This document shows, piece by piece, positions 42,039 through 50,304 of a DNA stretch of 64,000 nucleotides. Origin of the DNA: a virus. The notes below the pieces were generated by a model. The model did no database searches, had not been told where the DNA came from, and worked only from the letters and a program-made list of their open reading frames with translations. Within the stretch, counting starts at the first letter, position 1. Each line of letters begins with the position of its first letter. Position numbers and translations under genes: made by a program. The stretch is taken from positions 248,001 to 312,000 of the IMG/VR virus record IMGVR_UViG_3300031951_000003; one strand, written 5' to 3'.

Positions 42039-42621
42039 AATATTTTTGTAAGGTCTCGAATTGAAATGAAGGATTTAGGTCCGTATACATTGTGTCGATA
42101 TTACTCCTTGAAATTATTCCCTCCCAATCAGTAATCCCATCGATTTTTGTGTTATGACCTATTGACCTCAGTTTTATGTTAAGCGACTCTCCTAGCATTT
42201 TACACAGTTCAGCTGTTGATTCCATTTGAATGTCAGTGTAAGGTTGCCAAAAAAAGTAGTCTCTCCATTTTTTTTCATAAACCTTGTCATTATAAATACT
42301 TCCAATCCAGTTAATATAATGATTGGTTAATGGTTTCTTTTCCAACCATCCAAGGTTCTCAAGACATATTATGACTGAGTTCTTATTGATTTGTTCCTTA
42401 GGAAATATGTTCGAATGACCTAACTCTGGTAGAAGTTGTAAAACCTCACCCTTTCTTGTTACAACGTAGTTTGGGATTTTATCATATTGTCCATTATATC
42501 TAAATTTAAGGGAGACCAGGAATTCCCCGACCTCCCTTGAAGTATGACATAATATTATTTGATTTTTTTTCTTTTGTTTCCCAATCGGTTTGAAGTTTCC
42601 GTATTTTTGGATTTTAAGCAT
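42016..42621 (-). CDS. N-acetylmuramoyl-L-alanine amidase-like endolysin
   Basis: 201 residues. IILCHTSREVGEFL (His26) then PNYVVTRKGEVLQLL match the first zinc ligand and core strands of Amidase_2/T7-lysozyme-like enzymes; IGHNTKIDGITDWEG supplies a second His and an acidic residue. It cleaves the bond between muramic acid and the stem peptide. There is no signal peptide, so export needs a holin, for which the neighbouring multi-pass protein is a candidate. A 14-bp imperfect palindrome lies inside the gene at 42508-42538. Confidence 0.75.
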   Translation of the reverse strand: MLKIQKYGNFKPIGKQKKKNQIILCHTSREVGEFLVSLKFRYNGQYDKIPNYVVTRKGEVLQLLPELGHSNIFPKEQINKNSVIICLENLGWLEKKPLTNHYINWIGSIYNDKVYEKKWRDYFFWQPYTDIQMESTAELCKMLGESLNIKLRSIGHNTKIDGITDWEGIISRSNIDTMYTDLNPSFQFETLQKYFENEQYA

Positions 42622-43333
42622 CTCTTCTCAAATAACTCAATACCTTTTTATTATTAGTTTCTTTAACTGAGGGTGTTTCATCATAAACAATTGGTTCTTG
42701 TAGGTTTCCAAACTTTTGTTCATTTAGTTTCCTCAGTTCTTCTTCAAGTTTTTTTAATTCATCTTCAGTTGGAGTGAATTTTTCTTTTTCGATTTCGGCC
42801 TCTTTCAGTCCAGCTTGTTTACTCAATTCTTCTATATCCAAGTCGAAATTATTGACCGGTAGTTTTCTTTTTTCTTCCTCTTCGAATTTCACAAGCATGT
42901 GTAGGAACGATAAGGATATCAATGGTAACATACCACCTGCGAACAAAGCCAAGAATCTTTTGTGTCCAACGAGGTCACCAGATTCTACACCTAAAAATGA
43001 AACGATGGGGTCAACCATATCAACCCAATCTTTGAAAGATTCGCTGTTTATATCAATATATTGATATGCAAAAAATATGTTTCCAATGAATTGTATCAAC
43101 GTAACAATGATGAATGGGAAATATACTTTTTTACCCATTTGAGCCGCAATTGCGGCTAACGCTGATAAAGCAGCGATTTCAATCCCTATTGAAAGATATA
43201 TCGACCAACTCAATGGATTAGAAATACCATACCAAGTTGTTACGTGAGAAATGGAAACAATAGCAACCGTAATAATCGGAACCAAGAAGGCAACGTATAT
43301 TAGGGTTTTAAAGTTTTTTTGTATCCAGTTCAT
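42614..43333 (-). CDS. Four-pass membrane protein, holin candidate
   Basis: 239 residues with hydrophobic segments at about 11-29, 41-64, 70-93 and 126-150, then a charged coiled-coil tail of about 85 residues facing the cytoplasm. It overlaps the endolysin start by eight bases and shares one base with the gene above. The position makes it the best holin candidate here, though it is long for a holin. Confidence 0.6.
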   Translation of the reverse strand: MNWIQKNFKTLIYVAFLVPIITVAIVSISHVTTWYGISNPLSWSIYLSIGIEIAALSALAAIAAQMGKKVYFPFIIVTLIQFIGNIFFAYQYIDINSESFKDWVDMVDPIVSFLGVESGDLVGHKRFLALFAGGMLPLISLSFLHMLVKFEEEEKRKLPVNNFDLDIEELSKQAGLKEAEIEKEKFTPTEDELKKLEEELRKLNEQKFGNLQEPIVYDETPSVKETNNKKVLSYLRRDA

Positions 43334-43614
43334 TATTTTTTATTTAATTTTTTTATTTCTTCTTCGATTTCAGTTTGTCTTCTTACATCAAGAAGTTTTC
43401 TATCTGTCGCTTGAATCATTCTTTTTTCAGCCTCAAGACCTGAAATCTTAAGTTCCTTATTCAACTCGGTTTTAGTATAAGTTGAATCTTTTATTGCTCT
43501 TATTTCTGATTTAATCCTACTTAAATCTCTTGAATCTCCACATCCCTTAAAAAAGGTTAATACCGCAATTACCAATACGATAACTGTGAAATTGTTTTGA
43601 ATAAATTTTTTCAT
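43333..43614 (-). CDS. N-anchored coiled-coil protein, 93 aa
   Basis: One transmembrane segment (about 9-24) ends in FFKGCGDS, then a charged coiled coil. The Cys might be lipidated, but the preceding residues do not match a good lipobox. First gene of the lysis cluster. It could be another spanin component. Confidence 0.6.
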   Translation of the reverse strand: MKKFIQNNFTVIVLVIAVLTFFKGCGDSRDLSRIKSEIRAIKDSTYTKTELNKELKISGLEAEKRMIQATDRKLLDVRRQTEIEEEIKKLNKK

Positions 43615-43660
43615 AATTTTATAATTTTAATACAACTTAGATTTATAATTTTAATATCAT

Positions 43661-43697
43661 AAAAATATAAAAGGTGTATCTAATAAATACACCCTTT
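43661..43697 (-). terminator. Rho-independent terminator, minus strand
   Basis: On the minus strand GGTGTAT (from 43687-43693) pairs with ATACACC (43673-43679) around a seven-base loop, then TTTTATATTTTT. It ends the sigma-factor operon nine bases after its stop. Confidence 0.75.
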
Positions 43698-43705
43698 ACC
43701 TTTAA

Positions 43706-44503
43706 TTACATGTAGTCGAACAAACTACCCGTTTCATTCCTAAGTTTTCTGAGGGCTTTTTCTTTGATTTGTCTAACCCTTTCCTTAGTTAAATCAAAGT
43801 CATTACCAATATCTTCTAATGTTCTTGTTGAGCCAGATAACCCGAAATAATCTTGGATGATTACCTTTTCTCTTTCATCGAGAACATCGAGAAGTGAAAG
43901 TAATTTATCTTTAAGTGTTTGCTCTGAAGAAAGTCCTGAGTCCGCACTTTCAGCATTTGGATTTGGAACAACATCCAAAAGCGTATCTCCCTCTTCGTTA
44001 AGTGGGCTATCCAAGTTCACAATAGATGGTAGGTTGAGAAACTTCTCAGGAAGTTCAGTCCCCACCTTGTCAAGTTCTTTTTTCGCCTTATGTAGTTCTT
44101 GAACCACATTTACTGGTAGTCGAATTGTTCTAGCATTTTCATTCAAGGATTGAAGTATGGATTGTCTAATCCACCACACAGCGTATGATATGAATCTAAG
44201 ATTTTTTGACCAATCAAAATTCTCAATCGCTTTCATAAGACCATAATTACCTTCAGCGATAAGGTCAGGTAAATCTAACCCTTGGTTTTGATATTGTTTG
44301 GAAACAGTAATCACAAACCTTAAGTTACCCTCGAGAATTTCTTTTTTTATTTCTTCCTTCTCTTGGATTGAGATTCTACCTGATAACATTTTTCTAGAAA
44401 GTTCTCTTTCTCTCTCTACCGTCATTACCTTAAGTTTTCTTACTTCTTTAAGGTAGGCGTTAATTTCTTCCTGATTAATTGGGATTACACTTTTTTCCTT
44501 CAT
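43706..44503 (-). CDS. Sigma-70 factor of primary (RpoD) type
   Basis: 265 residues with region 1.2 (INAYLKEVRKL), region 2 (NLRFVITVSKQYQNQG, LIAEGNYGLMKAIENFDW, RFISYAVWWIRQSI), region 3 and region 4 with a helix-turn-helix (TLEDIGNDFDLTKERVRQIKEKAL). It is close to the compact primary sigma factors of Bacteroidota and unlike the divergent late sigma gp55 of T4. It probably redirects host RNA polymerase, perhaps to the TAnnTTTG promoters in this genome. Stop is next to a terminator; the gene above is three bases away. Confidence 0.95.
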   Translation of the reverse strand: MKEKSVIPINQEEINAYLKEVRKLKVMTVERERELSRKMLSGRISIQEKEEIKKEILEGNLRFVITVSKQYQNQGLDLPDLIAEGNYGLMKAIENFDWSKNLRFISYAVWWIRQSILQSLNENARTIRLPVNVVQELHKAKKELDKVGTELPEKFLNLPSIVNLDSPLNEEGDTLLDVVPNPNAESADSGLSSEQTLKDKLLSLLDVLDEREKVIIQDYFGLSGSTRTLEDIGNDFDLTKERVRQIKEKALRKLRNETGSLFDYM

Positions 44504-44506
44504 AGA

Positions 44507-45025
44507 TTAATTTTTACTATAACTCTTTAATATATCTTTTTCGAACTCTGTAAGATTTTCAAACCCTTTGTCAATCATCTTGTCCAAAATTTGGTCTAAG
44601 GATGGTTTAGGAAACAGGTTATTCTTTTCACCCAAAAGTAATGCCACAAAATCGTCATCTTCCTCTTCGTCCATGAAATCTAAATTCCTTTTAATTCTAT
44701 TAAGGTCGATATTCATCTCAACGTCATCACTTGAATTTTCTAAGTCTAAAAGATGACTTTCTATTTCTTTCGGCATAGACAATGTCATATTGTCATGTAA
44801 TTCTGTCAGAATAAATGCTTCGGTTATACCATAGAGAATTCCACGGATGTATTCAAATATTTCACTTTTTTCAACCTCAGAGGCAAAATGGAATATCAAA
44901 ATACCGTTTGTGTGTTGGAATTTCATGTGAGGTGAGTCAACAATAGGGGTTAATGATAGTGCTAACTCTTGACACATCTTCTCGTTTTCGAATTTACCAA
45001 TTACTGATAAAATGTATTTTTTCAT
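44507..45025 (-). CDS. Hypothetical protein, 172 aa
   Basis: N-terminal alpha-beta domain; C-terminal FPKPSLDQILDKMIDKGFENLTEFEKDILK-type ending (pattern at 140-169), a helical motif found at the end of many Bacteroidota proteins such as rhomboids. It lies three bases before the sigma gene and shares its promoter element at 45031-45038. Confidence 0.7.
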   Translation of the reverse strand: MKKYILSVIGKFENEKMCQELALSLTPIVDSPHMKFQHTNGILIFHFASEVEKSEIFEYIRGILYGITEAFILTELHDNMTLSMPKEIESHLLDLENSSDDVEMNIDLNRIKRNLDFMDEEEDDDFVALLLGEKNNLFPKPSLDQILDKMIDKGFENLTEFEKDILKSYSKN

Positions 45026-45030
45026 AAAGC

Positions 45031-45038
45031 AAATATAG
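45031..45038 (-). promoter_or_regulatory. -7 element TATATTTG before the sigma operon
   Basis: TATATTTG lies five bases before the start at 45025; GTTG at about the -33 position is a near match for TTTG with a 22-base spacer. The mRNA would be nearly leaderless. Confidence 0.45.
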
Positions 45039-45039
45039 G

Positions 45040-45579
45040 TTAAACTCTCTTGGATAATCCAACTATTTGATAAAAATCTTTTTTTCCTTCACAATACTCT
45101 TTTACCAAAGTAAGTAGCCCGCGAAACATAAAAGCATCATCTGATTGTTTTTCACACTTTGAAAAAAGTTCAACAAATGCTGTAATTGTTTCAACTGTAT
45201 AATACCCATGACCCCTAAGTTGAGAGTGTTTATTACCCATAACTTGTGGGTGTTTCAAATCGTATGTATTTCTTTCTTGAATAGATGAGAACTTTTCGGA
45301 CTCATCGTAGATTTTTATGAGGTCATTAACAAAACTATATAGATAGTTCATTTTGAAAACTGAACTATGAGACCCTTTAACCAATAAGTCAACTATCCAA
45401 TGTGTGTGAGATGGGGTTCTCAACCTTTTTCCCTCTTCTTTATACTTAACCACAAAATCAAGCTCGGGGTTTTGACCTCGTTCGCCTTGATAAATAGCAA
45501 CTTCTGTAACTAAGTCAGTTTTCCAAACTTTGATTGGGTGATGTTCAACCCCTATTTTCTTGAATGTTAAATGTTTCAT
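45040..45579 (-). CDS. Hypothetical protein, 179 aa
   Basis: Soluble, His- and Tyr-rich protein with no family that I recognise. It overlaps the glycosylase-like gene by four bases and is thus in the same transcript as the possible restriction-modification genes. Confidence 0.75.
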   Translation of the reverse strand: MKHLTFKKIGVEHHPIKVWKTDLVTEVAIYQGERGQNPELDFVVKYKEEGKRLRTPSHTHWIVDLLVKGSHSSVFKMNYLYSFVNDLIKIYDESEKFSSIQERNTYDLKHPQVMGNKHSQLRGHGYYTVETITAFVELFSKCEKQSDDAFMFRGLLTLVKEYCEGKKDFYQIVGLSKRV

Positions 45580-46052
45580 AGATATACTCTTCCTTTTTTT
45601 CCTGAATGTTGTTCATACCATTTACCTTCATTATCCAACCATACGTAAGGGTCTGAAGGGTCTTCGGACCACCCATATTTTTGATAAAATTCAGGTTCTT
45701 TTTTCAAAAGATTGGCACGGTGAGATGAATGAAATCTTTCGTTTCCAATGAATGGTGGTATAATAACATCATTCTCAATGTATTGTTCAAAACTCATCGT
45801 ATTCTTGAATCCTCGACAAATCCATTCTGCAATTGAATAATTCATATACAATTTCAACGCAGGGACATAGTCTCTCCACATAACCGTGCAAGGATGGTTT
45901 AACCAACCTTTGTATGGTGTTCCATCTAACTTAGGCCTACGGGTGATTGCTGATATTATTTGATAAGTTTCAACTCTTTGTTTACCGAGACGTTTGTTGT
46001 CGAGGGATTTAAGAGATTTTCTCATATCGGAATATGGTAAGAAAATTTGCAT
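45576..46052 (-). CDS. Pyrimidine-dimer glycosylase-related protein (MSMEG_6728-like)
   Basis: 158 residues from ATG 46052 (MQIFLPYSD); the longer open frame would run into the upstream gene. LDNKRLGKQRVETYQI, GWLNHPCTVMWRDY and PPFIGNERFHSSHRANLLKKEPEFY match a family related to T4 endonuclease V (pyrimidine dimer DNA glycosylase), recalled as MSMEG_6728-like. Activity on UV-damaged DNA is plausible but untested. A near-consensus promoter lies just upstream. Confidence 0.8.
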   Translation of the reverse strand: MQIFLPYSDMRKSLKSLDNKRLGKQRVETYQIISAITRRPKLDGTPYKGWLNHPCTVMWRDYVPALKLYMNYSIAEWICRGFKNTMSFEQYIENDVIIPPFIGNERFHSSHRANLLKKEPEFYQKYGWSEDPSDPYVWLDNEGKWYEQHSGKKGRVYL

Positions 46053-46056
46053 GCTG

Positions 46057-46087
46057 CAATGATACTGAATATTTTTACAATTACAAA
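46057..46087 (-). promoter_or_regulatory. Near-consensus promoter (TTTG-N19-TATCATTG)
   Basis: TTTG (46084-46087) and TATCATTG (46057-46064) are 19 bases apart; one mismatch in the -7 element. It lies at the 3' end of the methyltransferase gene and would drive 46052-45040. Confidence 0.6.
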
Positions 46088-46851
46088 ATTTGGTCCAACT
46101 TAATAATAAGTTCATTTTTGGGTATACTTCTTGGACCTGTAGTATCACCTGAACTAAATTGAATTTGTGATATTAAACGTTGAGCTGTTTGAGGGTCTTC
46201 GACTCTAAGAAAATAATGTGAAGTAATTGATACATCTGTATCAGTGAAAACATCTCCAGCATTGATACCAACTCTTCTGATTGCTAAATTCGCATGTTGT
46301 TTTGTGGTGAAAGTAAATTTTGTGGGAGAAAGTTTTATTTCTTTCTCTCTAAGAACTTCGGTTTTTTTCAAGATAACCCAAACACATGGGACCATGAAAT
46401 CTTTTCCTTCGAACGTAAAAATATCCTCAGTTAAATCCTGAATTAATGAAACCTCAAAGTTGAGAGGAATCTTGTCAATCATTGACCTTTTTTTGAAACC
46501 TTTGGGTAATATGAATGCGATTGTGTCTGCGTGAAGACAACACTTTTTTATAAATTTTAATGCAAGACTTGAATTTCTCCCAAATGGAGGATTACCAAAG
46601 AAAAGCACTTTACGATTCCCCAAGAAACTTAAATCCTTAGTCAAAAAATTACATTGTTCTATATCATCAGACTTAGGTTCAATGTCGTAGGCTATTTTGT
46701 CTTGGTGTTCCGCCAAATGAAAAAAAACACCCTCTCCTGCCGATGGCTCTATGATTGTATCATAATCAGTTAGATTCAGAGTCTCTAAACACCTTCGAGC
46801 GACCTCAGATTTTGTATAAAATTGGTCTAAACCATACTTACTTTTTGACAT
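46081..46851 (-). CDS. N6-adenine DNA methyltransferase (NPPF type)
   Basis: 256 residues. EPSAGEG (about 36-42) is the AdoMet-binding motif I and FFGNPPFGRNS (about 84-94) the catalytic motif IV, the gamma-like order seen in TaqI-type enzymes. Only a short C-terminal part could serve target recognition. It overlaps the endonuclease-like gene by 14 bases, so the two may form a restriction-modification pair. Confidence 0.85.
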   Translation of the reverse strand: MSKSKYGLDQFYTKSEVARRCLETLNLTDYDTIIEPSAGEGVFFHLAEHQDKIAYDIEPKSDDIEQCNFLTKDLSFLGNRKVLFFGNPPFGRNSSLALKFIKKCCLHADTIAFILPKGFKKRSMIDKIPLNFEVSLIQDLTEDIFTFEGKDFMVPCVWVILKKTEVLREKEIKLSPTKFTFTTKQHANLAIRRVGINAGDVFTDTDVSITSHYFLRVEDPQTAQRLISQIQFSSGDTTGPRSIPKNELIIKLDQIL

Positions 46852-47356
46852 AATCTAAAAAAGTTTCCAAGTTTTTGTAAGAAACCGCAGATTGTATTCT
46901 ACGTTGGGTTTTATGGTCTCTTTTGAATCTAGGTTGAACGATTCTTTCTTCACCCCACTTTTCTTTCCACTCTTTTACTTCAGACTTCCAAGTGGTATCG
47001 TAGTCATAACTATTGGAAACAACATTTTTAATCCAATGTTTAAGTTCTTCGAAGTGTTCCCAAGTGAATAACTCTTTCCATTTTTCAACGTCTACTAATA
47101 TAACTTTTTCTTCAACAATGTTTGATTTTTTACCTTTCCAAACACCATACATTAAATAGAAGTCTTTATCTCTCGATACATTATTGAATATATCGGCCAA
47201 GGGAATTTCCGAATTTTGTTTGAAGGTTTTAACTACACATGGGGTTCCATCTTGACGATAGGCATCCCAAATACCCGTGTAGTTATCATCTGAAGATAGG
47301 TTATATCTTTCACAGAGTTGTCTTTGGTAATCAAAACCGTGACCTTGTCTTTCCAT
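46838..47356 (-). CDS. Putative PD-(D/E)xK restriction endonuclease
   Basis: 172 residues. NYTGIWDAYRQDGTPCVVKTFK holds Asp31 and Val-Val-Lys43, a reduced D-x(n)-x-x-K nuclease site, followed by IPLADIFNNVSRD and FYLMYGVW as expected for the core strands. Position directly before an adenine methyltransferase (14-base overlap) strengthens the reading as a type II restriction enzyme. The third acidic residue of the site is not certain. A -7 element lies five bases upstream. Confidence 0.6.
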   Translation of the reverse strand: MERQGHGFDYQRQLCERYNLSSDDNYTGIWDAYRQDGTPCVVKTFKQNSEIPLADIFNNVSRDKDFYLMYGVWKGKKSNIVEEKVILVDVEKWKELFTWEHFEELKHWIKNVVSNSYDYDTTWKSEVKEWKEKWGEERIVQPRFKRDHKTQRRIQSAVSYKNLETFLDYVKK

Positions 47357-47360
47357 ATCG

Positions 47361-47368
47361 CAAATGTA
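47361..47368 (-). promoter_or_regulatory. -7 element TACATTTG before the endonuclease gene
   Basis: TACATTTG fits TAnnTTTG and ends five bases before the start codon at 47356; no good TTTG at -33. Confidence 0.4.
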
Positions 47369-47374
47369 TGGCTT

Positions 47375-49753
47375 TTATTGAGAAACTTTAGAAATATTTT
47401 CCGTTTTTGAAATTCTAACCACATTATTAGCCCAATTGTTTACCAAAGGATTGTGCGTGATAACAAAAATCTTCTCGAAGTATTCTCTCATCTTAGAAAA
47501 AAACTCCCCTACCATTTCTAAGTTTTCGTTTGAAATCTTACCAAAAACTTCGTCCCATACAATAATGTTTGGTTTTGGTAATGAACACACTTTTGACAAC
47601 ACGGCTCTTAGTGCCATAGCAGCTATCGTTCTTTCATAACCAGACCCTGATGTCATTGGTTTTTCGATTCCAGTTGAATTATCAATCATCATGAATTCTA
47701 CCTCATTTTTATCGTTAATTCTTATTTCAAGATTGAAATAACAAGAATCCATGAGGAGTCTTTGAAGTTCTTGATTGATTAACGGCATCATCGTCTTCAT
47801 TATAATTTTCGAGATACCATTTTTACCAAATACCTCCAAATATATCTTATATATTTTTTCCCTTTCAAACTCCTCGGTAATTGTTTGAATCATTTCGAGA
47901 TTCTTATCGATTTGTTGTTTGAGGTTTTTTATTTGAAGTTGGTTAGATGTTATAGTTCTTTCGTAATCTCTCTTCTCATTAATTAAATCGTCTATCCTCA
48001 TTCCCGCCTTCACTAACTGAGCATCAATATCATTGTTCTTTTTAATCTTATCTTGAACTTCTTCATATCTTGTCAGTTTGTCTTGAGCTTGCTCGAGTTT
48101 AAGTTTCGTAGACTCCAAAGACAATTCATACTTTTCTTTTATGAGTTTGTTTCTTTCATACTCATCAAAGTCTTTTTTCAGTTGGGTGAAAGACTGTTCT
48201 TTTTTTTCTAAATCTCCGATTTCTTTTCTGAATTCCCTGACAAGTTTTTTATATCCTTCTAACTGTTCTATTTTTTTCTTTGTTAGGGATGCCTCCATTA
48301 ATTTGATTCCGCAGTGCTCGCACTGGATTCCATCCCCATACTTTTCTATCAATTCTTGTATTTCTTCAACTTTATTTTCTGCTAACACCAACTCACCATT
48401 TCTCGATTTGATTACATCTTTCACCGCGTCGTGTTGGTCTTCATGATAGAACTCTTTGGGCTCAATAATCTTAACTTCGTTTATTTGAGTTTGAATCGAC
48501 TTAGATGAATTTTTGAAGTTTTCTATTTCTGTCTTGAGAGTATTTGGATTTAGTCTAACAAGTTCTTGGTCTATGTCGTTATGCTTGGATTTAAGAAGAT
48601 TTTCTTTATAATCTTGACCCTTTTGAAGCCTGTTATCAACATCTTTCATTTTTTCCTGAGAATCGATAATTTGACTGTCGAGAACTTTTATTTCTTCATT
48701 TGACTCTGAATTGTTTTGCTTCAAAGTTTCAGTATTATATACATTGGACAACATACCTTTAGAAAAGTCAGAATAAATTTCTTTACCTGTTTCTTCTTTT
48801 TTCTTCAGGAATTCGAGCCCCAAAAATCTACTCAACACTTGTCCACGTGCTGTTGGCTTTGCCTCCAATAAATCCTCTAAATTCGAAGCGGTAGTCACAA
48901 TGGTCATCAAAAAGTCATCGATATTACCTATCGATTTTTTGATGAAGTCCTCAGTCTCTCTCCTTTGTTCACCAGTGAAGTTTTGAAGTTGTCCATCAGC
49001 GAGTTTTTTGAAAAACTCCAATTCAGTTTTAACATTCCATTCTCCTGACTTAGCCTTTTTTCTTTCAATTTGTCTTGCAATAACATATTCCTCACCATCA
49101 ATAACAATTTCACCTCTAACGGTTACTTTGTTTTTGTCAGAAAAACGGTTAAAGATTTCCTCTGCTTTCTGTGTTTTGGTTGTTGAGTTAAAGAATAAGA
49201 ACAATAATAAATCTACCGTCAATACAGTTTTTCCTCCAAAGTTTGGTGGGTCAGATTCAACTACTGTGATACCATTACACTTGTCAAAATCAATTACTTG
49301 ATTTTCCCCGTAAGAAAGAAAGTTACTAAACTCTATCTTTTTGATATACCATCTCTTGAAGGGGGTTACTTCGACCTCATTTATCAACATTCTATTTTCA
49401 ACCGCTAAGTCGATATTCATGACTTGGTCAAAATACTGATGTTGGTTTTTAGATTCCAAGAAATTTCTGACCAACTCTCTGAGATAGTTTTGGTCCATGA
49501 TATTCATGGTAACATCTATAGTTTGCTGGGTATCGTCTGTTGTTTTTACTTTGGTAATTACATTTACGTTTGTTGAGGCATACTTCTTCATGAAGTATTG
49601 CTTAACAGACTTGATTCTTTCTTGTGTAAAATTTTCAGAAGAGTCTTCCCAAATCACTTGAATGTAAGGGTTATCCAAAGCTGAAGTATCGAGTTTGTGT
49701 GACATCTCTTTGTAGTTAAATTCTGGTTTTGGATTGAACAAATCCCATTTCAT
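47375..49753 (-). CDS. Recombination nuclease subunit gp46 (SbcC/Rad50-like)
   Basis: 792 residues. Rad50-type ATPase: KKIEFSNFLSYGENQ at 138-152, Walker A in NFGGKT (171-176), long coiled coils, zinc hook CEHC (478-481), signature SGSGYERT in place of LSGGE, and Walker B IIVWDEVF (about 730-737). With gp47 it resects DNA ends for recombination-dependent replication. Unusual: about 135 residues precede the usual start of the family. Overlap and order with the gp47 gene, three genes upstream, are as in an expanded T4 46-47 operon. Confidence 0.95.
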   Translation of the reverse strand: MKWDLFNPKPEFNYKEMSHKLDTSALDNPYIQVIWEDSSENFTQERIKSVKQYFMKKYASTNVNVITKVKTTDDTQQTIDVTMNIMDQNYLRELVRNFLESKNQHQYFDQVMNIDLAVENRMLINEVEVTPFKRWYIKKIEFSNFLSYGENQVIDFDKCNGITVVESDPPNFGGKTVLTVDLLLFLFFNSTTKTQKAEEIFNRFSDKNKVTVRGEIVIDGEEYVIARQIERKKAKSGEWNVKTELEFFKKLADGQLQNFTGEQRRETEDFIKKSIGNIDDFLMTIVTTASNLEDLLEAKPTARGQVLSRFLGLEFLKKKEETGKEIYSDFSKGMLSNVYNTETLKQNNSESNEEIKVLDSQIIDSQEKMKDVDNRLQKGQDYKENLLKSKHNDIDQELVRLNPNTLKTEIENFKNSSKSIQTQINEVKIIEPKEFYHEDQHDAVKDVIKSRNGELVLAENKVEEIQELIEKYGDGIQCEHCGIKLMEASLTKKKIEQLEGYKKLVREFRKEIGDLEKKEQSFTQLKKDFDEYERNKLIKEKYELSLESTKLKLEQAQDKLTRYEEVQDKIKKNNDIDAQLVKAGMRIDDLINEKRDYERTITSNQLQIKNLKQQIDKNLEMIQTITEEFEREKIYKIYLEVFGKNGISKIIMKTMMPLINQELQRLLMDSCYFNLEIRINDKNEVEFMMIDNSTGIEKPMTSGSGYERTIAAMALRAVLSKVCSLPKPNIIVWDEVFGKISNENLEMVGEFFSKMREYFEKIFVITHNPLVNNWANNVVRISKTENISKVSQ

Positions 49754-49755
49754 TA

Positions 49756-49941
49756 TTATTGAGGTGTTGTTGTTAGACCTGATGTTTGAGCATCTTTCTT
49801 CTTCATTTCCTCTATCTGTAGTTTCATTTGTTCCTCAAACAATTTTTGCATAACATTTTTTTGTGCATTGATTTGAGTGTTTCTTGATTGAACTCTTTTT
49901 CTGTGAGCCTTTGCTCCACCTCTTTTTTTTGACGTTCCCAT
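49756..49941 (-). CDS. Small basic conserved phage protein, 61 aa
   Basis: MGTSKKRGGAKAHRKRVQSRN is a highly basic start shared with small proteins of cyanophages and other marine T4-like phages near gp46, followed by a helical Gln/Met/Glu-rich part. Possibly nucleic-acid binding. Two bases separate it from the gp46 gene. Confidence 0.75.
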   Translation of the reverse strand: MGTSKKRGGAKAHRKRVQSRNTQINAQKNVMQKLFEEQMKLQIEEMKKKDAQTSGLTTTPQ

Positions 49942-49944
49942 TTT

Positions 49945-50298
49945 TTAATTGTTTTGTTGTGGTCTATTTTGTTCAAACCACTCGATTATTGAATTAATTG
50001 CCCATACAGAACCAGAAGCCAACATCCCATCAAAAAACCACGATACAAATGGTGATACTTCAAGTATAGTATGAACTGGTGAATATAAGAAAATTCCGAA
50101 GAAAAATCCAACCCAAGTTGGTGTGCACATCATACATTTCAACATATCGGATAAGAAAACCCAAAATCCATTGAATAGTGTATGCTCGCTTGCCGCCAAT
50201 TTGTTTATTTTATTTCTCGGTCCGTTGAAAATGCTCCCATAAACCAAGATGTTGCTTATTCCATAAGTCATTATCATCCATAAAATTAATTGTGTCAT
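49945..50298 (-). CDS. Membrane protein with CMMC motif, DUF1360-like
   Basis: 117 residues, two or three membrane segments. YGISNILVYG near the start and LKCMMCTPTWVGFFFG in the middle resemble DUF1360-type small membrane proteins (C-x-x-C-x-x-x-W-x-G). Function unknown. It sits between the coiled-coil gene and the small basic gene in the gp47-gp46 operon. Confidence 0.65.
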   Translation of the reverse strand: MTQLILWMIMTYGISNILVYGSIFNGPRNKINKLAASEHTLFNGFWVFLSDMLKCMMCTPTWVGFFFGIFLYSPVHTILEVSPFVSWFFDGMLASGSVWAINSIIEWFEQNRPQQNN

Positions 50299-50304
50299 AA
50301 AATA

